This document shows, piece by piece, positions 48,971 to 61,700 of a DNA stretch of 64,000 bases. The position numbers and the translations under genes are program-made. Positions within the stretch are counted from its first letter, which is position 1; every line of letters starts with the position of its first letter. Below the pieces are notes generated by a model. That model saw only the letters and a list, made by a program, of their open reading frames with translations, was not told where the DNA came from and made no database searches. The DNA comes from Pelargonium cotyledonis (lineage: Eukaryota > Streptophyta > Magnoliopsida > Geraniales > Geraniaceae), in contig JAYMTA010000015.1 of NCBI GenBank assembly GCA_036897625.1, forward strand, positions 50,853 to 114,852, given 5' to 3'.

Positions 48971-51490
48971 GGCTCTCCTCGAAAGCATTCTAATTGCCAT
49001 TTCTTTTACCCATCCTATTTTTCGGTTTTAAATAGCTAGAAATTTGTCTTACTATTCAAGGAAGCAGGATATTTTCAAGCATGCATTATGAAGTAAAAGA
49101 CTTAGATCCCTTAAAAATGTCTAAAAGTAAATCCTTGAAATTTTCTGTTATTCTTATTAAGTCCAATAGTGTACCCCTCTTTCTTTGGTATAAAAAACCC
49201 AAACTTTTACTAGAGAATAAAGAGAAAAGAAATCACGCAAAGCATTAACCAGCAAACATGAAAACAAGCTACTACTCGGGTACCTAATTCTAAACTACCT
49301 CATATCTAGGGAGTTCCTTAGCTCGAAAAGGGGTTTTCCTTTTTGAGTTTTAGGTAGAGGAAGTCAAGAAGAGATCGATCAATTCCATTGTATATATATA
49401 ATATTTGATTTTCGCTAGAATTTCCTCGGATTCTACATGTGTTTTCCTATAGGAACTGACTCCTCCTAGTAAGATATACCTCTTAAATCATACAACTTTT
49501 TCAATTATGCCTCACTTCAAGAAAACACCAAATTCAGGAGAGTTTCATGGCTAGTCGCTTTTCTCTGGTATTGAAAATAGTACTTTAATACTCTAAAGAC
49601 TCTTCTTAGGAATACAGTTTTTCCCTTAATAGTATGTTAAATAAAAGAAGACTGCGCTAGGGGCCTATAAAGCCCGCAGTAACATGGATTTTCTAGACTG
49701 TGTATCAAAAGAGATTTGCTCTCTTTATTATAAAACTCAGAGAAGGGCACTCGACAAAGTGACCCGTAGGCATTAAGCTGTCCAGGTAACCAAAGGTGTA
49801 AGTGTGCATATATGTTGCCGCAAGTGTCATAAGGTTTGTAAAAATCAAGAAATTGTAATTCAGACTTTAACTCCTTACTTTTCAGTACTAGCACTAAAGA
49901 AATGCCCGACTTTTTTTAAAAGGATAAAGATCTCAGATAGGGTTTAAAACTTTTTTTAGTAAGTAAAAACTTTTGTAGATTGCATAAATATAATAACGAA
50001 GGGTCCGGGCGAATACACCTCATAATATACAGGTAGCCCGGAATCTAATTCAAGGATTCCCACTTTGAACTGAAGTTATACTTGAAGGGATTTGTGAAAG
50101 GGAGCAGGGTTAATTACAGGACTGCAAATGCTCGGGAATTCTTTACTAATTATAGGAGTTTGGGGTATAGTACCACTAAAAAGATTTTTGGAAATATGAA
50201 CAATCTTGACATTTTACGAGTTTTCTCTATTAACCTTATGAGGAACAAAGTACTATTATTATATTTTGTTTTTAGTAGAAACTCGTACAGATGAACTTAC
50301 TCTAGTTAAATATTATGGGTTCCGCTTCCTTAGGCTCTGTTAATTTAGTCTTACTCTTATTTTCTGCTTAGTTTGGATTCTAATTGTAAGGGGTACTGGT
50401 TATGCGAGGACATAGTTACAAACTTTTACTAAAAGTTCTTTTAGTAGGATATCTTTTCTGTAATTTTGCTATTATAATCTTATTAAGGATTGAGCATATC
50501 GATTAGATACTGTAGTAGCCTCCTGGTGCAGTTCTTACTGCAGGTTTAGTTATAGGTTAGTCCAAGTAAAGTTTACTGAGTGTAGAATTGTCAAACCTGG
50601 TATGGACAAAGTCTTTTTTACATTCGAATTAATCCAAGAATCTTATACTTGTTATCATTTCTTATTTCTCATGGTAGTCCGCTCTTGAACGGGTCCCCAG
50701 ATTTTCTCGTGAAAGTGGTCTCTTACATATTAAGAATCAATTACTTGATCAAAGTATCCTATGTGTCAGAACTAATTTCAGGCCACTGCCAAAACGGATT
50801 TCTTGTTAGCATTTTAGGAGCTTGTTAAGTACTTTTATAACTCGCCTAAACTAAGAAGAGAGTTTAATAAAAAGTCTTAAAAAATCCAATTTATATTATC
50901 CTACTAGAGTTCCTTCTTATGATAAGGCAAAGCCCCTTGAGAAAAGGCTCTTTACAATGTCTTTGATTCTAACAGTAAGAGAAAAAAGGATTAATATAGT
51001 GGTAATCCCTAGCCATTGATAAATTCGATTCTTTGTAAAATTTAGTAACCTCTTAGGAAAAGCATGCCTTGATCAATTTCTTTTTCTGTTTTCTATCAAG
51101 AAGAGACCTTTTTTTTTTTCTCTTTAATACCTTTAATACGAAGTGTGTCTCTCTTTTTCCATGAGCCAGTAGTCGCTTCTTAAGTCCGTTGAACCCCTTT
51201 GAATGTTATTCACACAAAGATAGCTAAAAAGATTGGAAATCATATTTAGTACTTAGCAAGTATAAAAGGATATAAATATGATTGATTCTAAAGTTTTATT
51301 TAAATTATAGTGGTTAGATTAGTAAATGAATTAGTCCTTTTTATAGGTTAAACGAGCTTCGAAAGACTTAACCGAAGCTATCAAAATTTAAAAAGATGTA
51401 GAGTAATTTGGAGGCTTGTCTATTAGTCTAAGAGATATTCTTCCCAGTCCCTGTTGTTATTGAAATGGGAGGATGAAAACTTAGTAGGTA
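48971..51490. other. AT-rich spacer, weak frames only
   Basis: A minus-strand frame of 85 codons (49637-49894, ATG not confirmed) and a plus-strand frame of 70 codons starting with TTG (50082-50294, MKGFVKGSRVNYRTANAREF at its start) are the most protein-like but have no recognised relative. A T11 run is at 51109-51119. Confidence 0.4.
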
Positions 51491-51494
51491 TGGG

Positions 51495-51580
51495 ATAGTG
51501 TTACCCTTCCTGAGTGCAGCGTAGCGGAGGAAAGGCATTTAGTACATAGATAGAACAGGAATACCTTACACTAGGACCAA
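51495..51580 (-). repeat. 120-bp module, inverted partial copy
   Basis: CTGAGTGCAGCGTAGCGGAGG (51519 onward) matches the reverse complement of 3757-3778, and the sequence after it (AGGCATTTAGTACATAGATA) matches the region after 61640. Best seen alongside 61600-61700, with which it shares TAGATAGAACA-GAATACCTTA. Confidence 0.55.
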
Positions 51581-51801
51581 CAAAGAAAAACTTAGGACAA
51601 CGAATCCGGATTTATTAGAACAATATAAGAACCGATTGTAAGATCATTTACCTGTACTAAAACACGAATCAGTCTACCTAGTTGGACTGGCCTTTAAGAA
51701 AAAGTATAGGTATGTGCAGCAATAAAAAGTAGGTAACAAGGAAGGCATATAGATCTAATTGTCCTAATGTGTTAACTATACTATAACTTATACAACAACT
51801 T

Positions 51802-52219
51802 TTAACAAGTAGAGAGAGAGATTTCCCCGACCCACTCTTCTCTTGTCTTGCTGAAGCAACTGCTCTTAAACTTACTACTAAACTCTTTTGGAAAGATATA
51901 GTGAAATAGAGTCTTTATAGAGATAATTACAAAGACTGACAAGACAAACCTTATAGCCCAACGCCTACTCACTTTGTTCGGATGCAAGCTACACATTCCT
52001 CTTCAGTTTCTTCGGGGCTCTTACTAACCGCAGTTCTTGAAGAAGGCACTCGTTTTGTAATACTGGTGTTTTCTGTATCCCTCGTCTCCATCGCTTCTGG
52101 GTAGCTGTCTTCTTGTTGCTTGTAGTTACTATGGCACTCTTCTTTGTTCTTATCATTAAAGGAGGAGTCAGCCTTAACTTACGAGTAGAGAACGAGTTAG
52201 TATACCTGACTGTATGCAT
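51802..52219 (-). CDS. Two overlapping hypothetical frames in repeat region
   Basis: On the minus strand an ATG frame of 76 codons (51989-52219) overlaps by eight bases a second ATG frame of 64 codons (51802-51996). The first is rich in Lys, Arg and Thr (RTKKSAIVTTSNKKTATQKR) and lies in DNA related to the inverted repeat at 21510-22010. The second has a hydrophobic stretch (AIRFVLSVFVIISIKTLF) that could be one membrane segment. No family is recognised. The overlap could look like translational coupling, but such small frames in a decayed repeat more likely arose by chance. Confidence 0.2.
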
Positions 52220-52265
52220 CCAAAGTAAGGGAAAGGCATTCTAGTATTATGAATATATCTACTTA
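52040..52265 (-). repeat. Composite dispersed repeat, inverted copy
   Basis: CTTTGTTCTTATCATTAAAG (about 52143) matches CTTTGTTTTTATCATTAAAG at about 21882. Then GCATCCAAAGTAAGGGAAAGG (52216 onward) and a GAATATAT string resemble the 120-bp module as seen at 61632-61685. Order agrees with the copies at 841-1170 and 21510-22010. Confidence 0.45.
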
Positions 52266-55200
52266 CGTTATCGGCAACATCAAGAAAAACAGACCTCAAT
52301 TATATTTCATTTACTTGTATTTCGTACCTCTAAATCAGCTAGACTTCCTTAGTCTTTACGGTCTTTCTGTAGCTGCTACCTTACTGTACCTATAACTGTC
52401 TTAGCTCTATTCCCTATTTCCCAACTCTATTCAGTAAAAACCTATTACCTCACCAAGATAAATCTTGCCTTGGGTGTAAGACTAAGACTAAGGCTTATGA
52501 GTAGAAGTCAAGCTTTCTCCTACCTTTCTGAGTTTAAATCTGGAATATTGAATAAAAACTTTCTAAAGAGGAGTCAAATTCTCTAAAGTAAGGAATTGCG
52601 GCAGCTCAGGCCTTCAGGTCTTCCTTGTTGAATGTAAGTTACTTCTCTTGTATATTTCCGTTGTTCATATATCACTTGATCCTAGAATCAGAAACTAAGT
52701 ACAGAGCTCCTTCCATAGATGTAGAAAAACTTAAGAGATTTCAAAACTAGTAGAGCCCTTGTAACTAAATCTAATAGAAACACGGATCTAAGAGAAAAGA
52801 TAGGTGGGATCCCCTTGAAGTTTCTACTAAAAATTAGACTATATATTTCTTTTTGGGTTTGAATAAGAAAACGAAAACATAGTATAGCACCGCAGCCGAG
52901 TACCCTTCTCCAGAACTTTTCCAGCCAAATCTGAATTGTTAGAATTGGTAGTAAATCTTGATTCTGCTTTCATTCGACAAGGATATACAAAAAGGAGTAC
53001 TTTAGCAAAGAGTAGGAGTGTAAAAGGCGGGGTCGTTTAGGTGAATGTAAAAATTACGAATGCCTTAAGATACCACTAAAATTTTGTTTTAAGCTATTAT
53101 AGTACTTATAGGTATAGGTACAGAGAACAAAAGGACAAAGAATGCTAGAAACTCCTCTCCTTTTTCTATACTAATAAAAATGCATTTTTCTTAATATTTG
53201 TAAGTAAACCCCTCAATATTTATTCAAAGTGACTATTAACGGGAACCTGTTAACAAAGAGTCTCGGTCCCTATGAGGTTCTTTCAACAAGGTCTTCTTAA
53301 CAACTTAGAAACTTTTTAAAGAAACTGCTTCTAAGAAAACCTATTAAGATTAAAAAGACTACTTTCATTTTCAAAGATTTAGGATTGAAGCTAGGATTCT
53401 CCTTACATTTCTTCTTATATGCTTAAGCTGCAAGGATACACTTTGGATAGGGAAACTGGTAGAGTTAGTCTTATTTCATAAATAACTAAACTAATGAAAT
53501 CCTATATAACGAGTGATTTAAATAAGGGTATCCTCGGGGGCTAGCTTCTGACTATCCGGATTCCTTATATTTCATATAGTTAAAAAGGGTCTCATTTGGC
53601 ATTCTTATCCTAGCAATTCCTAGCTTTCGGGGGGTATATAAATAATTTATATCTTGTAAATAAGATACATTCTAAATACGAAGAGTTTCTTTTGTAAATA
53701 GGGTATAAAGAATATATCTTCTATAGTCTTAGGAATTGGTTTAAATAATATTGGTAATAGGGTTGTGTTTTACTTGATTTAAAGAGGGGGCCTTTACCAA
53801 CATTAATAGTTATAGAATACTTGGCTTATGAGTAAAAGGGGTTCCGTAATCTTAAAAAAAACGAGTAGCTTAATAGGAAATATTGATGGAAGTTACTCAT
53901 AGTCAAAATTTTAGTAGAATAAGTTCTCTGGCAGTCAATTGGAATAAAAGTACAGTTATATAAAGATGTAAACTTGACTTATATTCTAGTTTCAAAGTTC
54001 TAAGACAAAATGGTTTAATAAAGTAAATATAAGTAGAGACCTAGGTAATGAAGTAGTCCTAAAAAATGGAATTAAGGAGCGCACCCGAATGAATTAAGGG
54101 AAGTTTTAGTTTTTTCACTTACCTAGATAGTGGAGATTCTATTATACAGTAGAACTATAAAATACGTTGGGCTACCCGCCCCCCCCTTTTTCTAAAGTTA
54201 TTTGTTTTGCGGTAAATAAACTCATGTCAATCAATTTTGTTAATGGTTTGACTATACTAATACTATCTTACATTAACCTTCTTCCGGTACCCGGCGAGCG
54301 GTAACAATGATTTGCTTATATACTACAGGACTTACTCCTCTTTATATAGCAATAAAAACAAGGAACAAGAGGAAAACTTTTAATAGTATAGTTAGGGAAT
54401 ATAAAGAGTATTATAAAGACTAAGAAGCTCCAGCGAATACCTTTTTATGAGAATCCTATATTTAAATTTAAATTTATACAGGTATTCCCTTGATATCAAA
54501 CAAACACATATAAGTAAAGGAGTGACTTTTATTAATTATGTTCCATTCAAGATGAGCCTTTCTACGGGGGTTCTACTGAGCCTAGATTACCCGCAGAGTA
54601 GTAGATACTTTTCGTAGTGTAAGAAGTTATAGTGGAATAAAAATTACTAAGGATTCTTTCTCCAAACTTTATCCTTAAAGAGTGCTCTAATTGATCTTTT
54701 AAAGGTATAAAAAGGTCCTCTTTAGTTCTTTTAAATTTGCTTTAGGTTCAATTGAATTCCATGTTGCTAGGTGGTAATTATTTAAAGCTCTATACTATGC
54801 TTTTTTTTTTTACCATGGATAAGATCAGAGTGTGCATTAGCAAGGGGGAGCCCCATGACCTAGAAATCCTGGGCATTCCTCTTCTTTTTAAACTAAGACT
54901 TTTTCTATAATAGATATAGCCTCGAGAATCAAAACTTACAACTAAAGCCACTTTTACGTATACTATTTACCAGGTTGTTCTTATGAAAAAATCAAGATAT
55001 ATCGAGTTTTAGACTCATTTTTTATAGCTTATATACCTTAGGGATCCCTTTCTTATATGGAATATTACGGTCTAACATGCTTCTTAATTCTAAAGTTCAA
55101 ATTTCCTATACCAATACATAACTAAGAGACTGACTTTATAAATAGTATACCGGAGTTATAAAACTCTTGTTATACTTTGTTGACTGCACATAGATATCCT

Positions 55201-58200
55201 GACAGCTGGTGGCCTTTCCTACAAAATTCTGTTATGGTTAGTCTTGGTTAGTATTAGGGAACCCTTCATTTACGATGTAAAAACAAAAAAGCTAGGGCAC
55301 CAAATAAGGTGCTTTTTTAGATGCTTATTCATTCTTTACCTTTATTGTTCTAGAGTACAAAAGCAGGGAACACAAGTAGACAACCCCTGTCAATGTATAC
55401 ATAAAATTAGTCTTACTCGGTGAATTTTATATTTTATATAATAATATTGGTTCAAAACTTTATTAGATCCAGAATTGAGGGATTCCCGGAATCCGATAGA
55501 GACCTCTCGAGTACCCTTTTAAAAAGGAGATTATTTCACTTCTTCTGGCGACAAGTTCTTAAGCAATATCTTAATTTAGTAAATTGTTAGATTGTTTTTA
55601 CAGAGCTCTTATATGAGCGCCTCTGAACTTTCCTTTCAAGTAGTTTCTTAGATTTAAGGAACATAGAAGAATCCGGGGCCCTTCTAGTGTTAGTGAAATT
55701 TCTGAATAATGGCTTATAAATAATGAGTCAAGCTAAAGCCCAGCTATGCGTGCAACTTTCTTTTACAACCCTCGAAGTATACTTCCATAAACATAAATTC
55801 CATGGCTTTTTATTCAAGTGTAATCGTTCACTGACAACTAACAAGTGTTGTTTATATAAGTTAAATATATTCTATATGGGTATTCTCTTCTACTACTAGA
55901 ACTCTGTATTACTATTATGTAGACAGCCTTAAATGCTTTCAAGAATCTCCTCAACTACTCTTACCAAACATTCCGCAGATTATATCCCTTATTTAGCATT
56001 CATTCCCCTGTTCGAGCTCTTTATTTTGGGATTGTAGTTCCAACCAGTTAGAGCACCTTTCCTCCTAAGGCACATATTGTAGGTTCAAGTCTAATTCCGT
56101 GATTATGGCAACTTAATATCCTAGCGAAACCTTTTCCTTAAAAAACAAGGAACAGATTACTAACCTTAATTTCATAAAAAACGAGTGTACCTTGGATCCT
56201 TCTTATCCTTAAATGCCTTTTGAACCTATGCATGTACGGGTATTTAATAGATTGCATTAACATAAATCTATTCTATTTCCTCTTGGGTTTTATGAAGGTT
56301 TAGGATTCTTAGTAGATTCTTGCTAGCTCTTGGTTTTTTACAATAATTATAGGACACACTTACTACTATTCAAATTAAACCCCTATATAGATCAGTAAGG
56401 GTAGATATTTAGAGTATACTTTTTTAAGATATCAGTCCTTTATTCAGGGTATTCAAGAATAAAGCCACTACAAAAATCTTTATTTCACAACATGTCTTAT
56501 ATATAGGTACGCATTAATAGTACGTAATTGACCCTTTTTGTATTGATAGGTCTAGCCCTAATCCGTGGGAGATTTGTGGAAAAACACTTAATAAAAGATA
56601 AAAAAAATTCAGCTCGAGCTAATCAAAAAAAGCACCCTGTGGCTTTCGTATAATAAGACTCTTTCCATATGTTTTGCATAACTTAAGGATTTCAGTTTCA
56701 CTTTATTAGGGGCACTCGGTTGGAGTTAGGAGTAGTTTTAGTTAGTACAGGATTCCCCTTTTTTGTCTTGCCAGGCTCCGTAACTTGAGCATTTTCTATC
56801 CATTTTACAGTACCAACACCCGATGTATTAAACTTCTTCAAATATATATATATACTAGTATTCCCTTCTTAAAAATTAATTATTATAAAGCGAGTACTTT
56901 CTTTGTGGAATGCCTTCTTATAAAAAACTAGAGTATCTGATCCTTGCCAACTTTAATAAGTAATGTGAGCTGTCGGATATCCATGGGACTTCGTTTTAGA
57001 GCGAACTTGTTCTAACAGAATACTCAGATAAACAAAAAGGTAGCAACATAAAAGATGGGACGCCGAGACATACGAATGGCTTTAAAAAGCTTTACTTGTT
57101 GATAAGAGTCACGAAGCTCTTCTATGTTATGGTTAGGAATAGATACCTCATATGATGGCAGTAGTATTAATTAATAATATAACTCCTATAGAGTGCGCCA
57201 CGCTTTCGTAGCATAGATTTTAAGTATCTACCTCTGTCCTATATAATCGTTATATAATCATGATCTTTTAGTAGTCTGGAAGTGGCTGATCTTTGAGAAG
57301 TGTAGACCTGTGTTATAACCAAGGTATATAAGTTTTATAAAAAACTGCGTGTAGAAAGTAACTCTATTTTCTAGTGAAGCTTAACTCTGAATGAAAGTAA
57401 ATTCTAGAGTCTAAAGTGAAACCTTAAATTTATAAAAAATGTAGCAATCTAGTTTCTTCAATGTAGAATCTTGTTCTTTTTCTATAGCTTGCTTTAAGCT
57501 GTGCTTTTTATTACAAATTCCCTTCTTTTAGTACACAGAAGTAGGATAATAGAGGCTACAAAGATAAGAATATGTAGAACCCTATCCTATATACTCATAC
57601 AAAAGCAATACCCAAGTAAAGAATAACTAGACGAATACAATAGATATATACTTTTTATCCTGGTAATATAGGAAAGGGGTATATTTGAGACTAAGTAAAC
57701 CTGATACCTTGTATATGATCCTAAGGAGCCCTTAAACGCGAGGAATTAACTATCAGGAGTCCCCCTTATTACTTACTTCTCTGTTGTTCTATAATAAATA
57801 AAGAACCTAAAACTATACACTTTCTAGTATAAACTTGATTAGCAACTCTGCTTGTTACAATTAATTTTTATTATATTCCTTTTCATTTTTACTGGTACCG
57901 TGTTTTAGCTTAGCCCATTGCTTGTCAAAGATTTTCCTCTGTACGTTATTTAGTCCCAACTCCTAGACTTCAAAGGAGTTGAAAAGCCTGAATCCATAGA
58001 CTTCGTAATTGCCTTGCCTTCTAACTAACTTTTATTATTATTCCTATCCGCACTCTGAATATCTAAAGATTTAATAGCTAAACCAAATATCATGGATCTA
58101 ATACTTAATTCAATCACAGGAACTGGAACCTCAGAACTCCTCTTTACATATAAAAAAGGATTCATAACAACGCTTAGACGGCCCTTTATTCGGTCTAAAA

Positions 58201-58490
58201 TATAATAATGCTATCGAAATGGATAAGCCCTTTGAAACTACTAGTTAATAAAGTTTTAGGGGTCAAAAGTAGGTTTTTCACTAGAGTTCTATTTTCATAG
58301 ATCATAGATAAGAGTAGAATTTACGCTCGTAGATATAAAGAAATTCCTTTTTAGTATAGATAAATAAACTATACAACTGGGTATTCGCTGCAAAACTTTC
58401 TTGCAAATATTAGAAAAGGAGGCCAATCGCCCGTATAATAGATCTTGAATGAAAGTGGACTTATTGTGTACTAAAAATTCTGGGATATCC
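52266..58490. other. Long AT-rich spacer with a decayed tRNA
   Basis: CTT/TAGCT-rich sequence at 52320-52450 may belong to the Lys-codon tract family, inverted. A decayed tRNA at 56028-56100 is annotated separately. A minus-strand 65-codon frame (58295-58492) has no motif. No other gene recognised. Confidence 0.4.
56028..56100 (+). pseudogene. Decayed trnD-like sequence
   Basis: GGGATTGTAGTTCC-AA..AGTTAGAGCACC matches the 5' half of the chloroplast-like aspartate tRNA known from plant mitochondria, and TTGTAGGTTCAAGTC is a T-arm. The 5' acceptor GGGATTG could pair with TAATTCC (two G-U), but only if about four bases of the T-stem are deleted. The anticodon loop lacks the expected GTC and the usual T at position 33. 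It is therefore a probable pseudogene. Confidence 0.5.
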
Positions 58491-58494
58491 ATTT

Positions 58495-58860
58495 AATAAG
58501 CTGCTCTTCTAGTTCCTCCTACTACAAGGCTCAATACTCATTAACGATAAACACATAACACACTGAGTAATGCGCCTTAACAACATAGACACTATCCCTT
58601 TCTCTTACCTCTCGCTCAACTTCTCTCCAACTAAAATCGCCGTCTTGTTCCTTGATCTTGCTCAGTGGAATTAGCTAACTTCTTACCTGGCCGCCTCTTC
58701 TCTTCAATCTTAAAAGCCAGCTAAAGCATCCCTCAGCTCAGCTGCTTCGGAGCTCTTACTTCCTTTACTTACCCTTACTCGAGACGGTAACTTTCTTAGG
58801 AGTCTTCCGGGCTATACCTCTCTTCTTACAGGAATTCCTGACCTATACCTTGCTTTTATA
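58495..58860 (+). repeat. 120-bp module fragment plus inverted Lys-codon tract
   Basis: ACGATAAACACATAACACACTG (about 58543, followed by AGTAATGCGCCTTA) matches the module core at 3820-3855. Beyond it, 58590-58860 is CT-rich. Its reverse complement reads lysine/arginine/serine-rich codons (VRVSKGSKSSEAAELRDAL), as in the tracts at 9715, 14420 and 19020. Confidence 0.45.
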
Positions 58861-58963
58861 ACCGGATATAGGCAGTTTTTTAATTTAAAGAGTTGTGCCT
58901 GAAGGGATAAGACTTTAAATAGACTAAAGAGATCTCTATTCTAGGAATAATAGACCCAGATTC

Positions 58964-59464
58964 CTATATGCTTTTTAATAGATGTATTTTAATAGATGTA
59001 ATTGTGACTTTCTTTAGTAAAAGTTTTAAAACATACTTGACTTGTTTTATATATAAAGGGGTTATAGCACCCTTGAGTTCCCTTTGGTTGTTTAAGAGAG
59101 AGAGAGAAGTTCTTCCTTCTTTTAAGATTTCCGGGTTTTCTATCTGGCTTTTTATTTCAGATCTAAAAGCCTTGTTGTTTATATGATAATACTCTGTCCA
59201 ACTACAGTTGTGTAAGTGGGTCCGCAAAAGGTACACTTTATCAAGGAACTCTTGTACAGCTTCACTTGTTATTGAAAAAGGCCCTACGTTCAATAGAATA
59301 GGCATACCATAACTGCACTGCTCGGTTTCGCAAGTTTCCCGTTTGAAAATTAGGGGTCCAATTATGATATATATATATATAATAGGATTTGTGCTTCCTA
59401 TATCTATTGGGTAAAACCCGCTCCTATTACAACAGGTTAAAACTTTAAATGTCCTGGATAGCAT
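58964..59464 (-). CDS. Hypothetical 166-residue protein
   Basis: This is the longest open frame in the window, with an ATG start and TAG stop. The N-terminal part has a hydrophobic stretch (NPIIYIYIIIGPLIF, residues about 26-40) partly encoded by a TA-dinucleotide run. After it comes a mixed, protein-like region (TSEAVQEFLDKVYLLRTHLH, about 67-86) and a charged C-terminal half (FRSEIKSQIENPEILKEG; YVLKLLLKKVTI). The many acidic and amide residues and the absence of simple repeats in the C-terminal half favour a once-coding sequence. At about 7% stops per codon a frame this long is unlikely, though not impossible, in 64 kb. I recognise no family. Partner genes are lacking: a dispersed repeat lies downstream on this strand. 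Confidence 0.35.
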   Translation of the reverse strand: MLSRTFKVLTCCNRSGFYPIDIGSTNPIIYIYIIIGPLIFKRETCETEQCSYGMPILLNVGPFSITSEAVQEFLDKVYLLRTHLHNCSWTEYYHINNKAFRSEIKSQIENPEILKEGRTSLSLLNNQRELKGAITPLYIKQVKYVLKLLLKKVTITSIKIHLLKSI

Positions 59465-61595
59465 AGCATAGCAAGTCCGTTAAATGAATTTAGGTAACCA
59501 GATTTCCTTTAAGCGAGCATCGTCCAGTATAGGGGCTCTTATCTAACTAAGTGTCTCAGAATTTGTAAAATTCGGGTGTAAGTACTTACGAGGATGTGCT
59601 TTTATTATACATTCTCTGTGCCCCTTTCCTTTAAAGCAAATCTATAATCTATAACAGAGTTTCTCTAGTTTAAGTGTGCCTTTCACCTTGTTGTGACTCC
59701 TAAAAGGTTTCCTAATCAGGGGTTACAGAATAGTAAAGGTAAGAGGAAAGCCCGTAACACTAAAAAATATCTAAGTTTACCCTGATCAAATTAAATCCTA
59801 GAAGTAAAATTCTAGAAACTGTTATAAAAAAAGGTATACAAATACCAAGTAAACTACTCATGCTAGACCAAATTCCTGATACAATTATCGATTCAATATA
59901 TAGGAAACCTTGCCTATTCATAACTGCACAACTTTTTTATATTATTAGATCCAAAAACAAAGTCTTGTTTTCGTGAATATAGTATTAGTATAACATTTTG
60001 ACTGCGGTAAGTGAGACTAGCAATTAGTGAGGAAGTACAAGGAGCCCATATCAAGTAGGAATAAATACAGATGTATAAGTAGGTATTTGAATAAGGGCAA
60101 GTTCTATATTTGTTTTACTTGAAAAAATCCTGTGATATGAAGTCCAAAAGAAGCAAGTAAGTTTAAATAGAGTGTTATACATTGTATCAAAATCTGGCAT
60201 TTTTAATCACTTATATAAATAGAATTTAGACCATCCTTTCCTCTGTGTGGTATAAGCACTGAAGTAAAATAGCTTTCTACTTTCTTGAACCTTGCGGATT
60301 CCTGTACAAAAAACTAGGGCTTGTTATAACAACGCACAATCTTTTGTGATAAGATAAAGGAACCTACTTTACCATCTGATTGTGTATGATATGTTAGAGC
60401 TTTACTCTTCTACAAGGTTAACCGGGAACTTTGAAATAATACAAATAAATTGAACTCAATTTTTATCCGTTGTCTTAGAGCTACTGCTTTGACTCGTTTA
60501 AATTAAGAGTAATTGAAGAGAGTCTTACTTAAGAATGGAAGTCTAAGATCATCTATAGCTATTAAGAAATATATTCGATATATGAGTGCTTTTTTCTTGT
60601 AAATGATAAACAGTAAATTTGATCTTGCTTTGTGCTCCTTTTCCTTACCTAAAAATCAAAATAAGGAACTAGATAAAGCTTTAACTTTTCAAGAGACTGG
60701 GGTAAGTAAGAATACGTTTAATCTACGGTTGATTTAGTCATTTACGTTTCTGATATTCTTAAAAGAATCTCTAACAGATAGCTAAAACTGGAAGTAAGTC
60801 CTTTTATAATAACAGTATTTCGTAAACAGCTTTACTTATTACTTACTTATTTATTGGAATTAGTTTCATAATTACTACTAGAATAAAGAATATATCTTTA
60901 ACTAATAGCCAAACCTGCTGTTTCATTAAAAAAAAGGTCAAAGCTTCCTCTCTTTAAGTACGAGTATCCTAAATAAAAGTCTGTAAAAGAACCTAAGAAA
61001 AACCATTCGTATGTTGATTTACCCAAGGACTGAAACCGCGCAGCAAATTCTTCTTTAAAGGGCACCTTTTTAATAATGTAGTAAAGGGTTTTCTATATAA
61101 GTGATCTTACTTTAATCTTCTATTGACCCGCTTAAGGCCTGATAAACAAGCAAGCTACTCTATTAAGATACGGAGTTACAATCCCTGATTTTTACTTTTA
61201 GTAATTAAGATAAAAAGGAACTCATGTCAAAATTCGAAATGCTGTCTACTTTATTATAGTTATTCGTTTGCCTAAGATAGTAGACCAAGAAGTGGGTTCT
61301 TAAAAGCTCCCTCATATCTTCGATCTTCCTTTGTCTTGTCAACTGTACAAAAAAGTATCCCCTTATCTATTTAAAAAGGGGGAGAATGGTTCAAAGAGTT
61401 GTGCTTATGTACAATATTTAGCTAAAATAAAAGGGACAAACTACTTTATTCTTTTTTGATTTTACGAGGATGTCAAAAGTTAAAATATTGTATTCTTGGC
61501 GTAAATGGGCTTCCAACTCCATGGGTCTTGAGGTTTTTAGAACGGCATTCCTCCTTTGCTTAGTTGTTACTGCTATAGAGAGGAAACAAAACCTT
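59465..61595. other. AT-rich spacer, no gene seen
   Basis: No open frame of listed length, no tRNA fold and no repeat module was recognised. Confidence 0.45.
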
Positions 61596-61599
61596 TAGA

Positions 61600-61700
61600 C
61601 AATAGGATAGTATATTATCCCCAACCGTAGGCATCCGGCAGAAGGGAAGTGTGTAGTAAGTATACTAGATAGAACATGAATACCTTATAACCCACAATAG
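61600..61700 (-). repeat. 120-bp module, inverted partial copy
   Basis: It aligns with 51495-51580: AGGATAGT-T-TTA-CC (about 61604), GCATCCGGCAGAAGGGAAG, then TAGATAGAACATGAATACC (61665-61683) against TAGATAGAACAGGAATACC (51549-51567). Eighteen of the last nineteen bases are identical. Confidence 0.6.

Noticed and set aside
51802-52219. Two overlapping minus-strand frames read as a toxin-antitoxin-like or coupled pair
   Set aside because: No recognised family, no ribosome-binding logic applicable to a plant mitochondrion, and the DNA belongs to a decayed dispersed repeat.
59368-59383. TA-dinucleotide runs here and at 46533, 47771 and 56842
   Set aside because: Ordinary microsatellites of an AT-rich genome. 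Noted because the 59368 run encodes part of the 166-codon frame, but not of interest alone.
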